NCBI GenBank assembly: GCA_029204225.1
Contig: CM055108.1
Coordinates: 6,015,599 to 6,079,598, forward strand
DNA: 64,000 nucleotides
Source of the DNA: Diphasiastrum complanatum
Taxonomy: Eukaryota; Streptophyta; Lycopodiopsida; Lycopodiales; Lycopodiaceae
Reading direction: 5' to 3'
Under the pieces are notes generated by a model. That model made no database searches, was not told the DNA's origin, and was given only the letters and a program-made list of their open reading frames with translations. The translations under genes and the position numbers were made by a program. Position 1 is the first letter of the stretch; each line of letters starts with the position of its first letter. Positions 37,701-47,490 of the stretch are shown in pieces.

Positions 37701-40374
37701 CTCCCTCCCAAATGGCGTCCCATACCACCGCCTAGGCTCTCAGCCATCTCCTGCCCCATGCTAGCAAACATCCTAGCCGTGCACACGCTCTCCATCCACC
37801 TCCTCCTAGGTAGATAGAATGGATGGCAACTGAGCCTTCCTCCCTTTGTATACCTTTGACACGTGGCAACCATGCAGGTTTACGAGTCACTGGTCAAGTC
37901 TACAGGCCCAGTCATCGTCCAGTCTCAAGTCTGGGTTTGGGACCAAAGGAATTGGGTCCCTAACATTCCCTCGTCCTTAAAAACTCCTTATCTAAGGAAG
38001 GAATCCAGGGAATCTCAGTTTAAGGTCATGTTCCTTCTCACAAGTATCATCGTCCTCGGAACTTCCTTTCCAACGAACCAAGTACTCAGTTACCTGCCGG
38101 TTCCTGAGCCCACGTTGACGTACATCAACAATGGCCTGTGGTTCAGTAGATACAAAGGATGATAGGTCCTCCAGCTGAACTAAGTCCTCCCGAGGCATTA
38201 AGTCATCCTTTCCACCAAGTCGTTCCTTTAAACGGCTAATGTGAAAAACAAGATGTACCTTAACGCCTTGAGGAAGTTCCAGCTGGTACGCATTCCGATG
38301 GAGTTTCTTTACTATACGGAATGGTCCTGCGTAACGAGGTGATAACTTAGGACATTTTCCAGTTCTTAGAACTTTAGAATCTTTTGGAATTCTAAGATAT
38401 ACCCAAGCCCCCTCCTCATAGACCCTAGGTTGTCGCTTTTGATTAGCGTAAAACTGGGCTCTATCCTGAGCCGTTTTTACGTTTTCGCGAGCAACAAGTA
38501 ACATTTCTTGCATATCATGCAGGAAATCTACTGCTGCCTTAACCTTGAGGCCTTTGAGGCCCACTGAAATGGGAGCCTTAGGTTGGAAACCATACATCAG
38601 AGAAAATGGACTAAAAACCGTCGCTGAGTGCTTTGCGCTATTATACGCAAACTCAATCATTGGAAAGTACCTTTCCCAATCCGACTGTCTTCTGGAAACA
38701 TATGCCCGGAGCATATCTTCCATAGACTCGTTTGTCCTCTCTGTCTGACCATCCGATTCAGGATGATCTGATGACCCCAAACTTAAAGTGGTCTCTAATT
38801 TCTCAAAGACCGCTTGCTAGAACTTGCCAGGGAACTTTGGATCTCGATCACTAACAATGTCATTCGGCAAACCAAGCAACCTGGGTATGAACTGCGCCAT
38901 TTTAGTTAACCTGTCAACTATTACCCAAATGGCATCATTTTGCTTCCCCGTCCGAGGTAGCCCAACCACAAAGTCCATGGAAATGCTTTCCCACTTTTTT
39001 TCGGGAATTTCCAGGGGCATTAACAAACCAGCTGCCTTAAGTCTTTCAGCTTTGTTAACTTGGCATTGCGCACACTTGCGAACATATGCCTCCACCTGAC
39101 TTTTTAAATTTGGCTAGTAAAAGTTCCTTTTTACTAAGTCAAGTGTCCTTTGAGCGCCAGGGTGCCCCGCACACGGGCTGTCATGACATTCATGCAGGAT
39201 TTGGGCCCTTATATCATCATTTTCTGGCACACAAACTTTTCCATTCCGGAAAAGTAACCCATTCCTTATGGAATAGTCTCTTTGTATCTTGTCCTGAGGA
39301 GAAATCTTGGAATCCTGCATTCCAAGCTCATCACTAGATCTAGAAGAACCTGCCAGGACATCTAGCCAAATACGACCGAAGTACCTATCGGTCTTACACA
39401 AATCTCTTAAGGACAGATACAACTCAAATTGGATCTCAGAAAAGCTTAACTGATTAATCACTAACAAAATTGTTCGACAATCCCTACAACTTGAACAACT
39501 GTTCTATGAAGAGTTTTGCAAGTTTTGAAGCCTTGACAATAGATTTTGTTGGAATAAACTGTGCCAGGATTTGGGCCCTAATGCTCACAACATTTGGCAC
39601 ACACACTTTTCCTCTGCGGAAAAGTAAACCATGCCTAATATAATTAGTAAGTATCTTCTCTTCACGAGACTTCTTGGAATCCTACTTTGCAAGATTCTCT
39701 CTCAAAGTAGAGCTTCCTTCCAAGACTTATTGCCAAGTACGACTGAAAAACTCATCGGTCTGACAAAGGTCTTTCAGAGAAAGATACAACTTGGATTGGA
39801 ACTTAGCAAAGCATAACTGATTAACCTCTCCAATACGGCTCAAAGCATCAGCGACACAATCCGACATACCACGACGGTACTTAATTTCGTAATCGAACTC
39901 TTGAATGAGTTCCAACCAACGGGCCTTTTGGCCCCAAGATCCACTGCATCACAATTGAACTTAAGGGACTCATGATTAGTCATTACCATGAATTTAGATC
40001 CGTACAACTAATTTCTCCAAATTAAAGTTTCATGTCTGATTTGAATCGACCGATCGAATCGGCCCCATTCAACCGGTTCAAACTGATTCGAACCTTCCAT
40101 CTAGAAACCGAATCGGTCAAGTTGCAATTTTTTTTGCTTTTAAGGTATCCAGGCTCATATGAATGCAGAATCTATATTCTACAAATCAGATTGTATACAT
40201 AATACATACTACCTACAATGTACGTTAAGCATTCAAGTAATGTTTCATGTCAGATTCATGATTAATCGGACATCCGGTTCTAACAAATTCGGATCGCCAA
40301 TCTGGAAACCGAACTCTAGAGCTAAGAAGATGAGTCTTAGCTGTACATCTAGCTGCTATAGTTAGTGGTTAGTG

Positions 40375-40414
<40 letters not shown>

Positions 40415-43400
40415 CATTATTCTCTCCCCTAATTCTACTCTCTCCAAGTCCCTCATGAGCAAGGCACACTTCTCTCTCTCTCTCTCCCTAAACCTGAAAT
40501 GAATTGGAATCGGGCCCTCGTTGGAAAAAAGCCTAGAAACAATTTGGGTCCCCATCCGATTCGAATCGACCAATTCTGATTCGGTTCGGAATCGCCAATT
40601 CTTTGCTTTTCAATCGACGATTCATGCAACTATACTCCAAATTTCTAATGCATGGATGACAACAAAAAGTTCCTTTTCATAAGTAGAATATTTACTTTGA
40701 GTTGGGTCCCACTTCTTGCTTTCGAAAGCCATAGGTCTACCATTCTGTTAAAGGACTTCACCCACCCCATAGTCACTGTCATCTGTTTCCACCAGGAAAT
40801 GTTTGCTAGGGTCCAGCTCCACTATGTGTAAAATAGGGGCTGTAAACACTAACAATTTCAAAGCCTCAAAGCTTTGATTCAATTCATCGGTTCACTCTAC
40901 CGGCAGATTGATTTTACTATGTGTTTCGGCTTTTTTTTTTTACCCTTTTTGGTTTTGCTTTTGGCTTTCTTCACTCTCTTAAGAAGGTTAGTTAAAGGTA
41001 ATGCGACTAAGGCATATTCTTTAATAAACTTATGAAAAAATCCTGTGAAACCTAAAAAGGATTTTACTTTCCTAATGGTTTTTAGGATAGGCCAGTCACG
41101 TACTTTACTGACCTTATCATAGTCATCTCAAGATCACGATCGGAAATGATATGTCCAAGATATTTGAGTTTTGCTTGAAAAAATTCACGTCACAGGTAGA
41201 CTCCTTAGCATAGAGCTTTGCCCGTCTCAGAATATCCAAGACCGTACGCAAATGCGCTTCATGCTCCTCAAGAGTCTTACTATAGATTCCAAAGATAACA
41301 CCAGAAACCCAGATATGGACGAAGAATATCGTTCATCATCTGGTGGAAAGTTGCCGAGGCATTAGTTACACCATTTGGTAAAACCAAAAATTCGTAATGG
41401 CCATGTCTAGATTGAAAACCGGTTTTGGAAACATCCCCCTCGTTAATTCTAATTTGATGGTAGCCCAACCTAAGGTCCAATTTGGTGAAATACTTAGCAC
41501 CATTCAATCGGTTCATTAGATCGTCCATCCTTGGTAAGGGATAATGATTTTTGATGGTCATTTTGTTAAGCTTTTTATAGTCGAGACGTAAACATGCCCC
41601 TTCTCCGTACAAGAGAAACACAACCCATCGCTCTTGGCCTTGTCGAAGTCCACTCTCTCCAACCGAGGGTGTTTCTTCTTTTTTCCCTAAGGGGTTGTGT
41701 CAAAAACCTTTTTCCTTGCCTTTCTTAAAGGAGGTGCCCAAAAAACTTGGGTTTGGACTTATAGACTTGCTACTCTTTGCGGGTTAAAGTGTGTATAGCA
41801 CAAAAAGTTTGGAAATACACAATCATAAAGAGCTTAACTTGCAAAAGGAGAAGCAGAGTGAAGGGATGCCAAGGTACGTCCCTTTACGCCTCTCCCCTAA
41901 CACTTCACACCCTTTCCATGCAAAAGGGACAGCTGGGCCCCAAAAAGGGACTTCACATGTTCTTTCTCAACCCTTTGACGAAGGTGGAGGCCCAAGGGGC
42001 TGCCACTTGGCTTATGGAACCCAAACTAAAATTCCAATTCATTTTAGGCCCCAACTCCACTCCTTTCCCACTAGGTACCTCTCCTCTCTCCAAGAGAGGT
42101 GTACTCTCTCTTGGAGCTTGCAGGTACACAAGGAGGAGAAAGGAGGGGAGAAGGTACGGCCAAGAAAACAAAGTACCAGAAGAACAAGAACTTAGCGAAA
42201 AGTTCTTTTAAGCTTGGCTTTAGACTTTTGTTTAAACTTAAGAGTCTTATAAGTTAACAATTCTTTCAAACCATAGCTTTGAAATACAAGCTTTTAAGCA
42301 TTAACTTTAAAGGTTTGAAGTTGAGTTTTTTTTTTTCCATGGGGAGGTAGGTGGCCAGGGAGGCCACTCCCTCCCCCTCACCCATCATTTCAAAACAATG
42401 GCATAAGTACAAAGGGTAGGGAGGTACATGTAACCTACCCCCCTTTCTAAAACAAAGGTATAGCAACAGCAACCACAACACACTAATGCAACGTACCAGG
42501 GAGAAGTATATCCCCCGCCCCCGTACGGCCAGGCTACGCTCACTGGCTCAGGTTGCACCTGTGCGCGCTGGCCAGATAAGACGCATGTTCATAGCTTATT
42601 GGAACCAAAATTGCCACAATTTCCCAAATAGCAACTGAACTCCAAACATAGCAATCCACCGCATACTCTTATTAGCAAGTAGCACTAAATTTAGGGGAAG
42701 ACCCACCAAATTTAGTAAAGATGGCTAATTTTCTGACATTAGACTTAAGTAACCAAAAATAGCAAAATAAGCTAATAAATGGCATTTTTCACTCTGTTTT
42801 CCAATTTCATCGCCATACTCCATGGATAATGTCTCAGAGTGAGTATATGGGGGTGTTCTAGGTCGAATTTTTCAACTCCAATATGATAGAAATTAAAGTT
42901 TTTAACCACAGCGTCATACTAATTGTTTACGTATAGCACAATTTAACCTCTTCCAGAGAGCAACAAGACATGTGACAAAGTTCAGATTACTTGGAATAAG
43001 GTCTACAGGTGTTGTACAAGTCAGTACAGATTGCATGAGCATTGCTCTTTCTTTATGAAGTGGCAAATTCCACTGTGCGATGACACCTTACTCACAGGTT
43101 GTGGGTCTCGTGTGTGGGCCCATAACCCTTTGTTAGATGTTGTTGCACAGATGGATTGAAAATCAGATCACACAGAAAGTTAGTCACTTAATTATGCATC
43201 CGTAGTTCACAAAGCTACAAGTTCTCTCGTTGTGGAGTGGAATAGCTCATTTGAATCTCTTAAGATCATTGGTTCTTGCTTGGTGAGAATTGAAAAAATT
43301 AGCTGGGTTGGTGTTTTACAACAATCTGAACGTTTACATTTGGAGTTAGAATTTCACATTCCTAGCAGCTATCATATAATGTTCAGATTGTTGTAGCAGT

Positions 43401-44800
43401 GACTTGTTTTCAAAACGTACCTATTTGAGTACATGACCATAAGTTGTAGTCGATCCATGTGTTGCTTGGCCTTTCTCAGTCCTTACATAGTCTGGAAACT
43501 CAATGACTTGATATGGTGTTTATGTGGTTGTGGTTCTTGGGGTGTTTTTATAAGGGAATTGCTTGTTTTCATTTTGTAGGATGTGAGTTTTTACATTTAA
43601 GAAGTTGATGGTGGGTAGGGTTTCTCTGAGGTTTGAAGGTTTATATTAGGACTTACGATTTTTAGAATTGCCAACTCAATGATGTCTCTGTCTTAAGGAC
43701 TGTTTCTGTATTTTTTATACTGTTCCACCGTTTGCATTATGCTGTTGTTTAAATGTGCGACTGTATTGAAAATTATTTAGTCCTTGAAGTATACAGTGGT
43801 GCACTGATAATCTTAGCACCAAACAAAGTCGGTCTACTTACATAGCCAAATCAATTTGCAGGATGGAGTAGTGGTCGATCAGCTAGAGGGTGTTAATCCA
43901 CCTGAGTTGGCACACAAAGTTGCAAAACTAGCGGTGCCTCCTTCATTGATCAGTGCTGCTGCTCCCGCAAGTTTGGGGAGAAGTGCTGCACCAGCAGTCT
44001 TGGAAGCTGTACAAGAGTTGGCGCAAGCCAATGGGACTCACAAACTAAAACATGCACCACCCATTGAAATGCTTGATTCACGGCTAGAAAAATTAGTGAA
44101 ATTAAAGCCTCTGATGCTTTTCATGAAAGGAAATCCAGATGAACCTAAGTGTGGCTTCAGCCGTAAAGTTGTGGGTGCTCTGATGGAGGAAGGTGTTGAA
44201 TTTGGTAGTTTTGATATTTTAAGTGATGAAGAGGTACGCCAAGGCTTAAAGACATTCTCAAATTGGCCAACCTATCCACAGTTGTACTGCTCTGGAGAAC
44301 TTCTTGGAGGTGGTGATATCGTGCTGGAGATGCACAAGAGTGGTGAGTTACGTGAAGTGTTTTCTGAAAAGGGTTTGCTGCCCCCTGCTTTTACGTCTAC
44401 AAGTGGGACAAATGGAACACTTGATGCAGAAGTTCCGCCAGCTTCAACAACTACTGAAGCTGCAGATAAAGTTGGAGAGCCAGAGAAGCTGAGTGAGACT
44501 TTGAAAGCAAGGATTGAAACAGTTGTGAACTCGGAGCCAGTTCTTTTGTTTATGAAAGGAAGCCCAGAAGAGCCACGCTGTGGCTTTAGCCGCAAGGTTG
44601 TAGATGTGCTTAAGGAGGAAAAAGTTCCATTTGGCAGTTTTGATATTTTAAGCGATGAGGATGTTAGACAAGGGCTGAAGATCTATTCAAGTTGGCCTAC
44701 CTATCCCCAGCTATATGTGAAAGGGGAGCTGATTGGGGGATATGATATTGTTATAGAAATGCACAAGACTGGAGAACTTAAACAGATTTTGCAGGAATAA
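31735..44800 (+). CDS. GRXS17: Monothiol glutaredoxin S17, Trx-Grx-Grx form (3 exons)
   Basis: Exons: 31735-31908, 32497-32571, 43862-44800 (58+25+312 codons, 395 aa). All junctions are GT-AG and in phase 0. Residues 1 to about 110 are a thioredoxin-like domain with WCQASNQMD instead of a CxxC, as in this family. Two glutaredoxin domains follow, with CGFS at C180 (44150-44161) and C323 (44579-44590), each with FMKG and [10 protein letters not shown]. GRXS17/PICOT proteins bind glutathione-ligated [2Fe-2S] clusters in cytosol and nucleus and act in iron-sulfur handling and redox signalling. Plant S17 usually has three Grx domains (about 488 aa); here TAA at 44798 ends the frame after the second. 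The ATG context (G at -3 and +4) and family alignment support the start. Intron 1 is 588 bp. An AATAAA lies at 45239-45244. Confidence 0.9.
31909..32496 (+). other. Intron 1 of GRXS17
   Basis: The donor is CGG|GTTAGA and the acceptor CTTATGCAG|GTTGAAGC, joining FLR to VEAEEQPE exactly as in the conserved thioredoxin-like domain. It is AT-rich, with no element or gene inside. Confidence 0.9.
33112..33465 (-). pseudogene. Copia RNase H fragment
   Basis: The minus-strand frame of 117 codons encodes the copia RNase H C-terminal half: [49 protein letters not shown] and [10 protein letters not shown]. The catalytic-region motif SSSTEAEY is retained. 'aaggggtttaaggggaatc' on the minus strand just beyond may be its polypurine tract. 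No other part of this element is adjacent. Confidence 0.85.
33594..33703. repeat. Perfect 55 bp tandem duplication
   Basis: The unit at 33594-33648 (gtagatgcttgcttgttaaa ... catttacc) is repeated without change at 33649-33703. Perfect identity indicates a recent duplication, younger than the surrounding decayed elements. Confidence 0.95.
33747..34960 (+). pseudogene. Penelope-like reverse transcriptase remnant
   Basis: Plus-strand segments in different frames line up as one protein: [20 protein letters not shown] (about 33797), [15 protein letters not shown], then [18 protein letters not shown] (34040), [11 protein letters not shown] (about 34272-34304), a gap caused by a 210 bp insertion, then [23 protein letters not shown] with NC and [11 protein letters not shown], and [12 protein letters not shown] with the YIDD active site at 34925-34936. 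The combination KFHK...RFI..., GIPMxTNC...LFSYE and RYIDD is characteristic of Penelope-like elements, not of copia, gypsy or LINE RTs. Frameshifts and stops show it is dead. It is truncated at about 34960 by a minus-strand copia gag, so any GIY-YIG endonuclease is lost. The exact subfamily is not determined. Confidence 0.75.
34327..34536. mobile_element. hAT-like MITE, 210 bp, with 8 bp target duplication
   Basis: It begins CAAAGTATCC and ends GGAACTTTG, so CAAAGT/ACTTTG are terminal inverted repeats. It is flanked on both sides by ATTTGAAG (34319-34326 and 34537-34544). The interior holds related GTGCCGTACCACGGCAC-type palindromes near both ends and an A/T-rich centre. Eight-base duplications with C-A-starting inverted repeats fit hAT. 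It interrupts the Penelope-like RT, with coding similarity resuming beyond it. Confidence 0.85.
34970..35543 (-). pseudogene. Copia gag fragment
   Basis: The minus-strand frames encode the N-terminal part of a copia Gag: [20 protein letters not shown] with YYSLW and [12 protein letters not shown], then in another frame [46 protein letters not shown] and [16 protein letters not shown] (UBN2-like gag). It is frameshifted, and lacks a zinc knuckle because it is truncated at about 34970 against the Penelope-like fragment. It belongs with the PBS and LTR at 36135-36642; the 600 bp between (35544-36134) are leader sequence without a gene. Confidence 0.85.
36135..36147 (-). other. Primer binding site, Met-type, minus strand
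   Basis: The minus strand reads TGGTATCAGAGCC directly after the LTR end at 36148. This is the standard copia primer binding site. Confidence 0.85.
36148..36642 (-). mobile_element. 5' LTR of minus-strand copia element
   Basis: On the minus strand it starts TGTTGGAATGTAAATTGC at 36642 and ends TTTCCTACA at 36148 (495 bp, TG...CA), directly followed by a perfect PBS and then the gag fragment. Short tandem motifs 'ttgactattggc/tatccaa' lie at about 36350-36410. The 3' LTR is missing. Confidence 0.85.
36650..37570 (-). pseudogene. Chromovirus copy 1, 3' part: integrase fragment and LTR
   Basis: Minus-strand frames at 37536-37224 encode an integrase C-terminal stretch ([43 protein letters not shown]), then a GPF/Y-like segment. 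Below about 37140 the sequence resembles an LTR. It shares 'ggcgtcccataccacc' (about 36898) and neighbouring sequence with the LTR of copy 2, and carries a minus-strand TATA box (CCTATATAGAG, about 37035-37045). LTR limits are uncertain. Copy 2 is inserted immediately to the right, in the middle of the integrase frame. Confidence 0.75.
37577..37979 (-). mobile_element. 3' LTR and PPT of chromovirus copy 2
   Basis: On the minus strand AAGGACGAGGGAA (plus 37966-37979) precedes TGTTAGGGACCCAATTC at 37965. The LTR ends GGAGGTTTGCA at 37577 (about 389 bp, TG...CA). The integrase frame of copy 1 resumes a few bases after this end, showing an insertion junction. A TATA-like GTATACAAAG lies inside at about 37845. 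Confidence 0.75.
37992..39467 (-). pseudogene. Chromovirus copy 2: integrase with chromodomain
   Basis: Read on the minus strand from 39467: H2C2 zinc-binding N-terminus of integrase ([20 protein letters not shown], 39467-39114); integrase core (39095-38817; [37 protein letters not shown], a catalytic-Asp region; [11 protein letters not shown]); then 38780-37992 with [19 protein letters not shown] (catalytic Glu region), [19 protein letters not shown], and a C-terminal chromodomain ([20 protein letters not shown] with SSEDDDTCE). The chromodomain, which targets integration by reading chromatin, assigns it to plant chromoviruses (Tekay/Del-like). A frame break falls at 38817-38780. It is 5'-truncated near 39470. 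Confidence 0.9.
39500..41645 (-). pseudogene. Chromovirus copy 1, 5' part: RT and RNase H
   Basis: Read on the minus strand: RT (41621-41280; [59 protein letters not shown]), more RT/RNase H in broken frames (41280-40644; [13 protein letters not shown] just before 40635), then after a 612 bp insertion [14 protein letters not shown] (about 40000-39960) and the RNase H end (39915-39727; [20 protein letters not shown]). The stretch 39500-39660 repeats the pre-integrase region of copy 2 (ggatttgggccc and the cggaaaagtaaa block), so this is a second copy of the same family. Gag and protease are missing beyond 41645. Confidence 0.85.
40023..40634. mobile_element. hAT-like non-autonomous element inside RNase H
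   Basis: It begins TAAAGTTTCATG and ends CATGCAACTATA; the ends pair as 12 bp inverted repeats with two mismatches. CTCCAAAT flanks both sides (40015-40022 and 40635-40642), an 8 bp target duplication. The interior is rich in GAATCGG/CCGATTC motifs and contains a (GA)n run (40380-40412). RNase H coding similarity stops at one edge and resumes at the other. No transposase. Confidence 0.85.
41646..43861. other. Distal part of GRXS17 intron 2, no recognised element
   Basis: Long open frames at 41777-42211 lack any domain and are probably chance in GC-richer repeat DNA. A GC-rich patch lies at 42511-42560. From about 42600 the sequence becomes AT-rich intron DNA up to the acceptor TTTGCAG at 43861. 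I see no LTR or TIR ends. Confidence 0.4.
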
Positions 44801-45120
44801 GGAATATCTGTTGAGAATGATCTGAAGAGCAGGCTGAAACAACTGATCAACTCGAATCAAACTATTCTCTTTATGACGGGCACACCTGATGAGCCTCGCT
44901 GTGGTTTCAGCTCAAAAGTGGTTGCAGCACTTAGAGATGTAGGAGTGGATTTTGGAAGCTTTGATATTCTTAAAGATGAAGAAGGCAAGGTTTGAAGACA
45001 TACTCTAATTGGTCTTCTTATCCACAGCACTATCACAATGGAGAATTTCTTGGTGGTTGTGATATTGTACTTGAGATGCATAAAACTGGTGAACTCAAGA
45101 CGACCCTTGAAGCTTGCTGA
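44801..45120 (+). pseudogene. Decayed third glutaredoxin domain of GRXS17
   Basis: After the TAA at 44798-44800 the same frame continues GISVENDLKSRLKQLINSNQ, TILFMTGTPDEPRCGFSSKV (CGFS at 44900-44911) and [13 protein letters not shown], clearly the third Grx domain of plant S17. Near 44984 a 4-nt deletion relative to the equivalent 'gaggtacgccaaggc' of domain 1 shifts the frame and creates TGA at 44993. In the shifted frame the domain resumes as [20 protein letters not shown] through [20 protein letters not shown] to a TGA at 45118. The remnant is still about as conserved as an expressed domain, so the loss looks recent, or one or both lesions are sequencing errors. As written it would be 3' UTR. 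Confidence 0.85.
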
Positions 45121-45238
45121 TATCTGGAGTTTTATATCTATAGTTATTTGAAGATTCTCAGACATTTTCAAAACTTTGGTACTCCTGACTTTGACAAAGA
45201 TCTTGTGATGGTATAAAGGTTTTAGATGTCCTTATGGC

Positions 45239-45244
45239 AATAAA
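45239..45244 (+). terminator. Poly(A) signal candidate for GRXS17
   Basis: AATAAA lies about 120 bp beyond the ancestral stop at 45118-45120. This fits the usual spacing if the transcript still includes the third-domain remnant. Confidence 0.45.
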
Positions 45245-46180
45245 GTAGTGGGGGATTTAGTTTGATCATGATTTCATCAAATGTTTGATTAGCAGGGAGA
45301 GAACATTTTTGTTGCAAAATTATGTATGACGGAAAGCTCTACATTTTTGTTTTATGTGTTTCATCATTTGATTTGTGAGCTTTGGAGATGGTAAATGCCA
45401 CAACATATTTGTCTGACTTGACTGTGGACATTCCTCTATTTTTTCGAATTTCTAGCATTCTCATGATCACCAAGTGACTGGCATCCTACCTGTGTGAAGT
45501 TATTAATAAAGACACATTCAAGCAACTTCATGCTTGCTAAGTGACTGCAAAATGGCCAAAAAAAATTCTGATTTAGTGCTGGAGGTCGGTCAGAAGGGAC
45601 TGATGCAGATAATGAACAAGTAAATTGGATCAACTCCACACTTTTGTCATTATATTATGAATGTTGTACAATAAATAATTTCATGCTAATGTCGAACTCT
45701 CATACAAGCAAATCTATGCATGTATTCTTAAGCCGATACATGATGTAAACGACTATCTTAATAATCATTTCAGTAACTTTGTGTGTTTTTGGCCATTACT
45801 TTGTGATAGGATTTCAATATGTTCAAAAGTACAGTGTATTGACAAGAAAGAGGTTAACATGAACCATCAGCAGGGGTACCCCAATCTAGCATATCTAGAT
45901 GAATAGGAAGCCTTAGACTGAGTGCACAAACAGGCTGCCATACAGAATATTAGCTACATAGTATAGTATTGGTGCTACAGAATTATAGATCTTTTGTCGT
46001 GAAGGGGTTAAACCTTGTTTAGTTGCTTGATAGAAAAAAGAGCTAGTTTGAATGCTGTATGAAAGTTACTGGGGCCGTAATACTCTGATAGCTTAGTATT
46101 CTGAGCTGTCCGGCCAAGCAATATTGACTTCAATGTATAAGGTAGTGGGAGGGGTTGGACGGCTACGAGATGTAGCTGTA
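45245..46180. other. Intergenic, nothing recognised
   Basis: AT-rich sequence with no gene family, terminal repeats or RNA gene visible. Confidence 0.4.
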
Positions 46181-46438
46181 CCCGGGGCGTCTGGCGACCT
46201 GCAGACATCTGCATCCTATTGCTGTCCCACTCCTCCCGCTGGCATCATGTAGCAGCAGGGGGTTCGCAGGTTTTGGCTCTGGGCATATCATCTGCTGCCA
46301 ACTACGCACCCGGGGCGTCTGGCGACCTGCAGACATCTGCATCCCATTGCTGTCCCACTCCCTCCCGCTGGCATACATGTAGCAGCAGGGGGTTCGCAGG
46401 TTTTGGCCCTGGGCATATAAACTGCTGCCAACTACCAG
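46181..46438. repeat. Two-copy tandem repeat, 128 bp GC-rich unit
   Basis: The units 46181-46308 and 46309-46438 both start cccggggcgtctggcgacct and contain ctgcagacatctgcatcc, ctcccgctggcat and gcagcagggggttcgcaggt. They differ at a handful of positions and by small indels (for example 'catcatgtag' versus 'catacatgtag'). The GC content is well above the flanks. No recognised coding. Confidence 0.9.
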
Positions 46439-47437
46439 TAGTTACATTCCAATGAAGTCAATCTCCAAAATAGCAAGCTGCGATTGTGCGCAGTTCAGTT
46501 AAGAACTTACTTTCACGTCTGAGGAGCTTCAGATTCACAATCAAGATCATTTGAGCCTTGTCACAGTTGTGTAACATTTGAACGATTGGTTCAACCATTG
46601 AGAATGGTTGCAACATCACTTACATAGCACACTAGTAGAGCTCGAGTAGTATCTGTCTCATAATGATTTGAAGGTTACGATTTCCTAGGTTCTCTTCAAG
46701 CAGAGTAGACATCAGATTGGGCTTCAGAGCTGAACCAACGAGATTGATTGTTGATCTTCCCTCGAGTTTCCATTAACAAGTTGGTACATTCAAAAAAGAA
46801 ATTGAATTGTTCAGAAACTTGAATGGAAGCTGCTGGAATCTTCATCATCATTCACGAAAATGACATAAACAATTATAGGCTTTCTCTTCTTCCAACTCAC
46901 GGACTCCAAGGTCTTCAGCAACTAATCTATTCACTTCACTTGTACTTTAAACAATGGGTTTGAAAATGGCTGCTGCCGAAATGCATTTTCTTGTTACTTG
47001 TTTCATCTTTTCACGCAGGCCATTCTTATGGATATTCACTCTGGCACTTCAAAGAGTCGTACTGCTGCATTGTGGGCTTGTCATAACTGCAAGTCGTTGG
47101 TCTTTTCTAGCTGTGATATGTCTTCCAATGACCCACATAGCCTATGGTTGATCCACGAACGCTTTTCAAGTAGAATTCTTGAATTCAAGAAACTTCAAGC
47201 GTCGATGGTTTTCATATGCCCTTTAACAACTCTACATTCCATACTATTGTCTTATGGGCAGCAATGATTTGATTCAAGGAGGAGCTTTTTGCTCTAGAAT
47301 TGATGGTGTTAGTTCTTCTAGCACTTACATTCGAAGCACCCATTGATCTATTATCGTTACTCTATTGTCAATACTTGCAAAAAGATTAACGCACAAGATC
47401 ATAGAGAGCACAAAACTATCTCTCCTTTTGCATAATA

Positions 47438-47441
<4 letters not shown>
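46439..47441. other. Intergenic, one unrecognised open stretch
   Basis: The frame at 46998-47267 (MDIHSGTSKSRTAALWACHN from the internal ATG) has a plausible protein-like composition with CHNCK, but no family that I recognise. No splice-linked partner is visible. I do not call a gene. Confidence 0.3.

Positions 47442-47490
<49 letters not shown>

Larger units (their letters stand above)
32572..43861 (+). other. Intron 2 of GRXS17, 11.3 kb, filled with transposons
   Basis: The donor is ATCAAG|GTGTGA and the acceptor TTTGCAG|GATGGAG, joining VFIK to [10 protein letters not shown], the conserved continuation of the Trx domain. Both splice sites are intact. Recognisable insertions, described separately, cover 33112-41640; nearly all retroelement coding is antisense to the gene, and the Penelope-like fragment is sense. 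The first 540 bp (32572-33111) and the last 2.2 kb (41646-43861) show no element that I can name. Confidence 0.85.

Noticed and set aside
41777-42211. Two overlapping plus-strand frames of 134-144 codons
   Set aside because: Both frames and the opposite strand are open in the same GC-richer stretch, with no recognisable family; likely chance within the intron.
44272-44595. Antisense open frame across the GRXS17 third exon
   Set aside because: It is a shadow of the coding strand, with no domain of its own.
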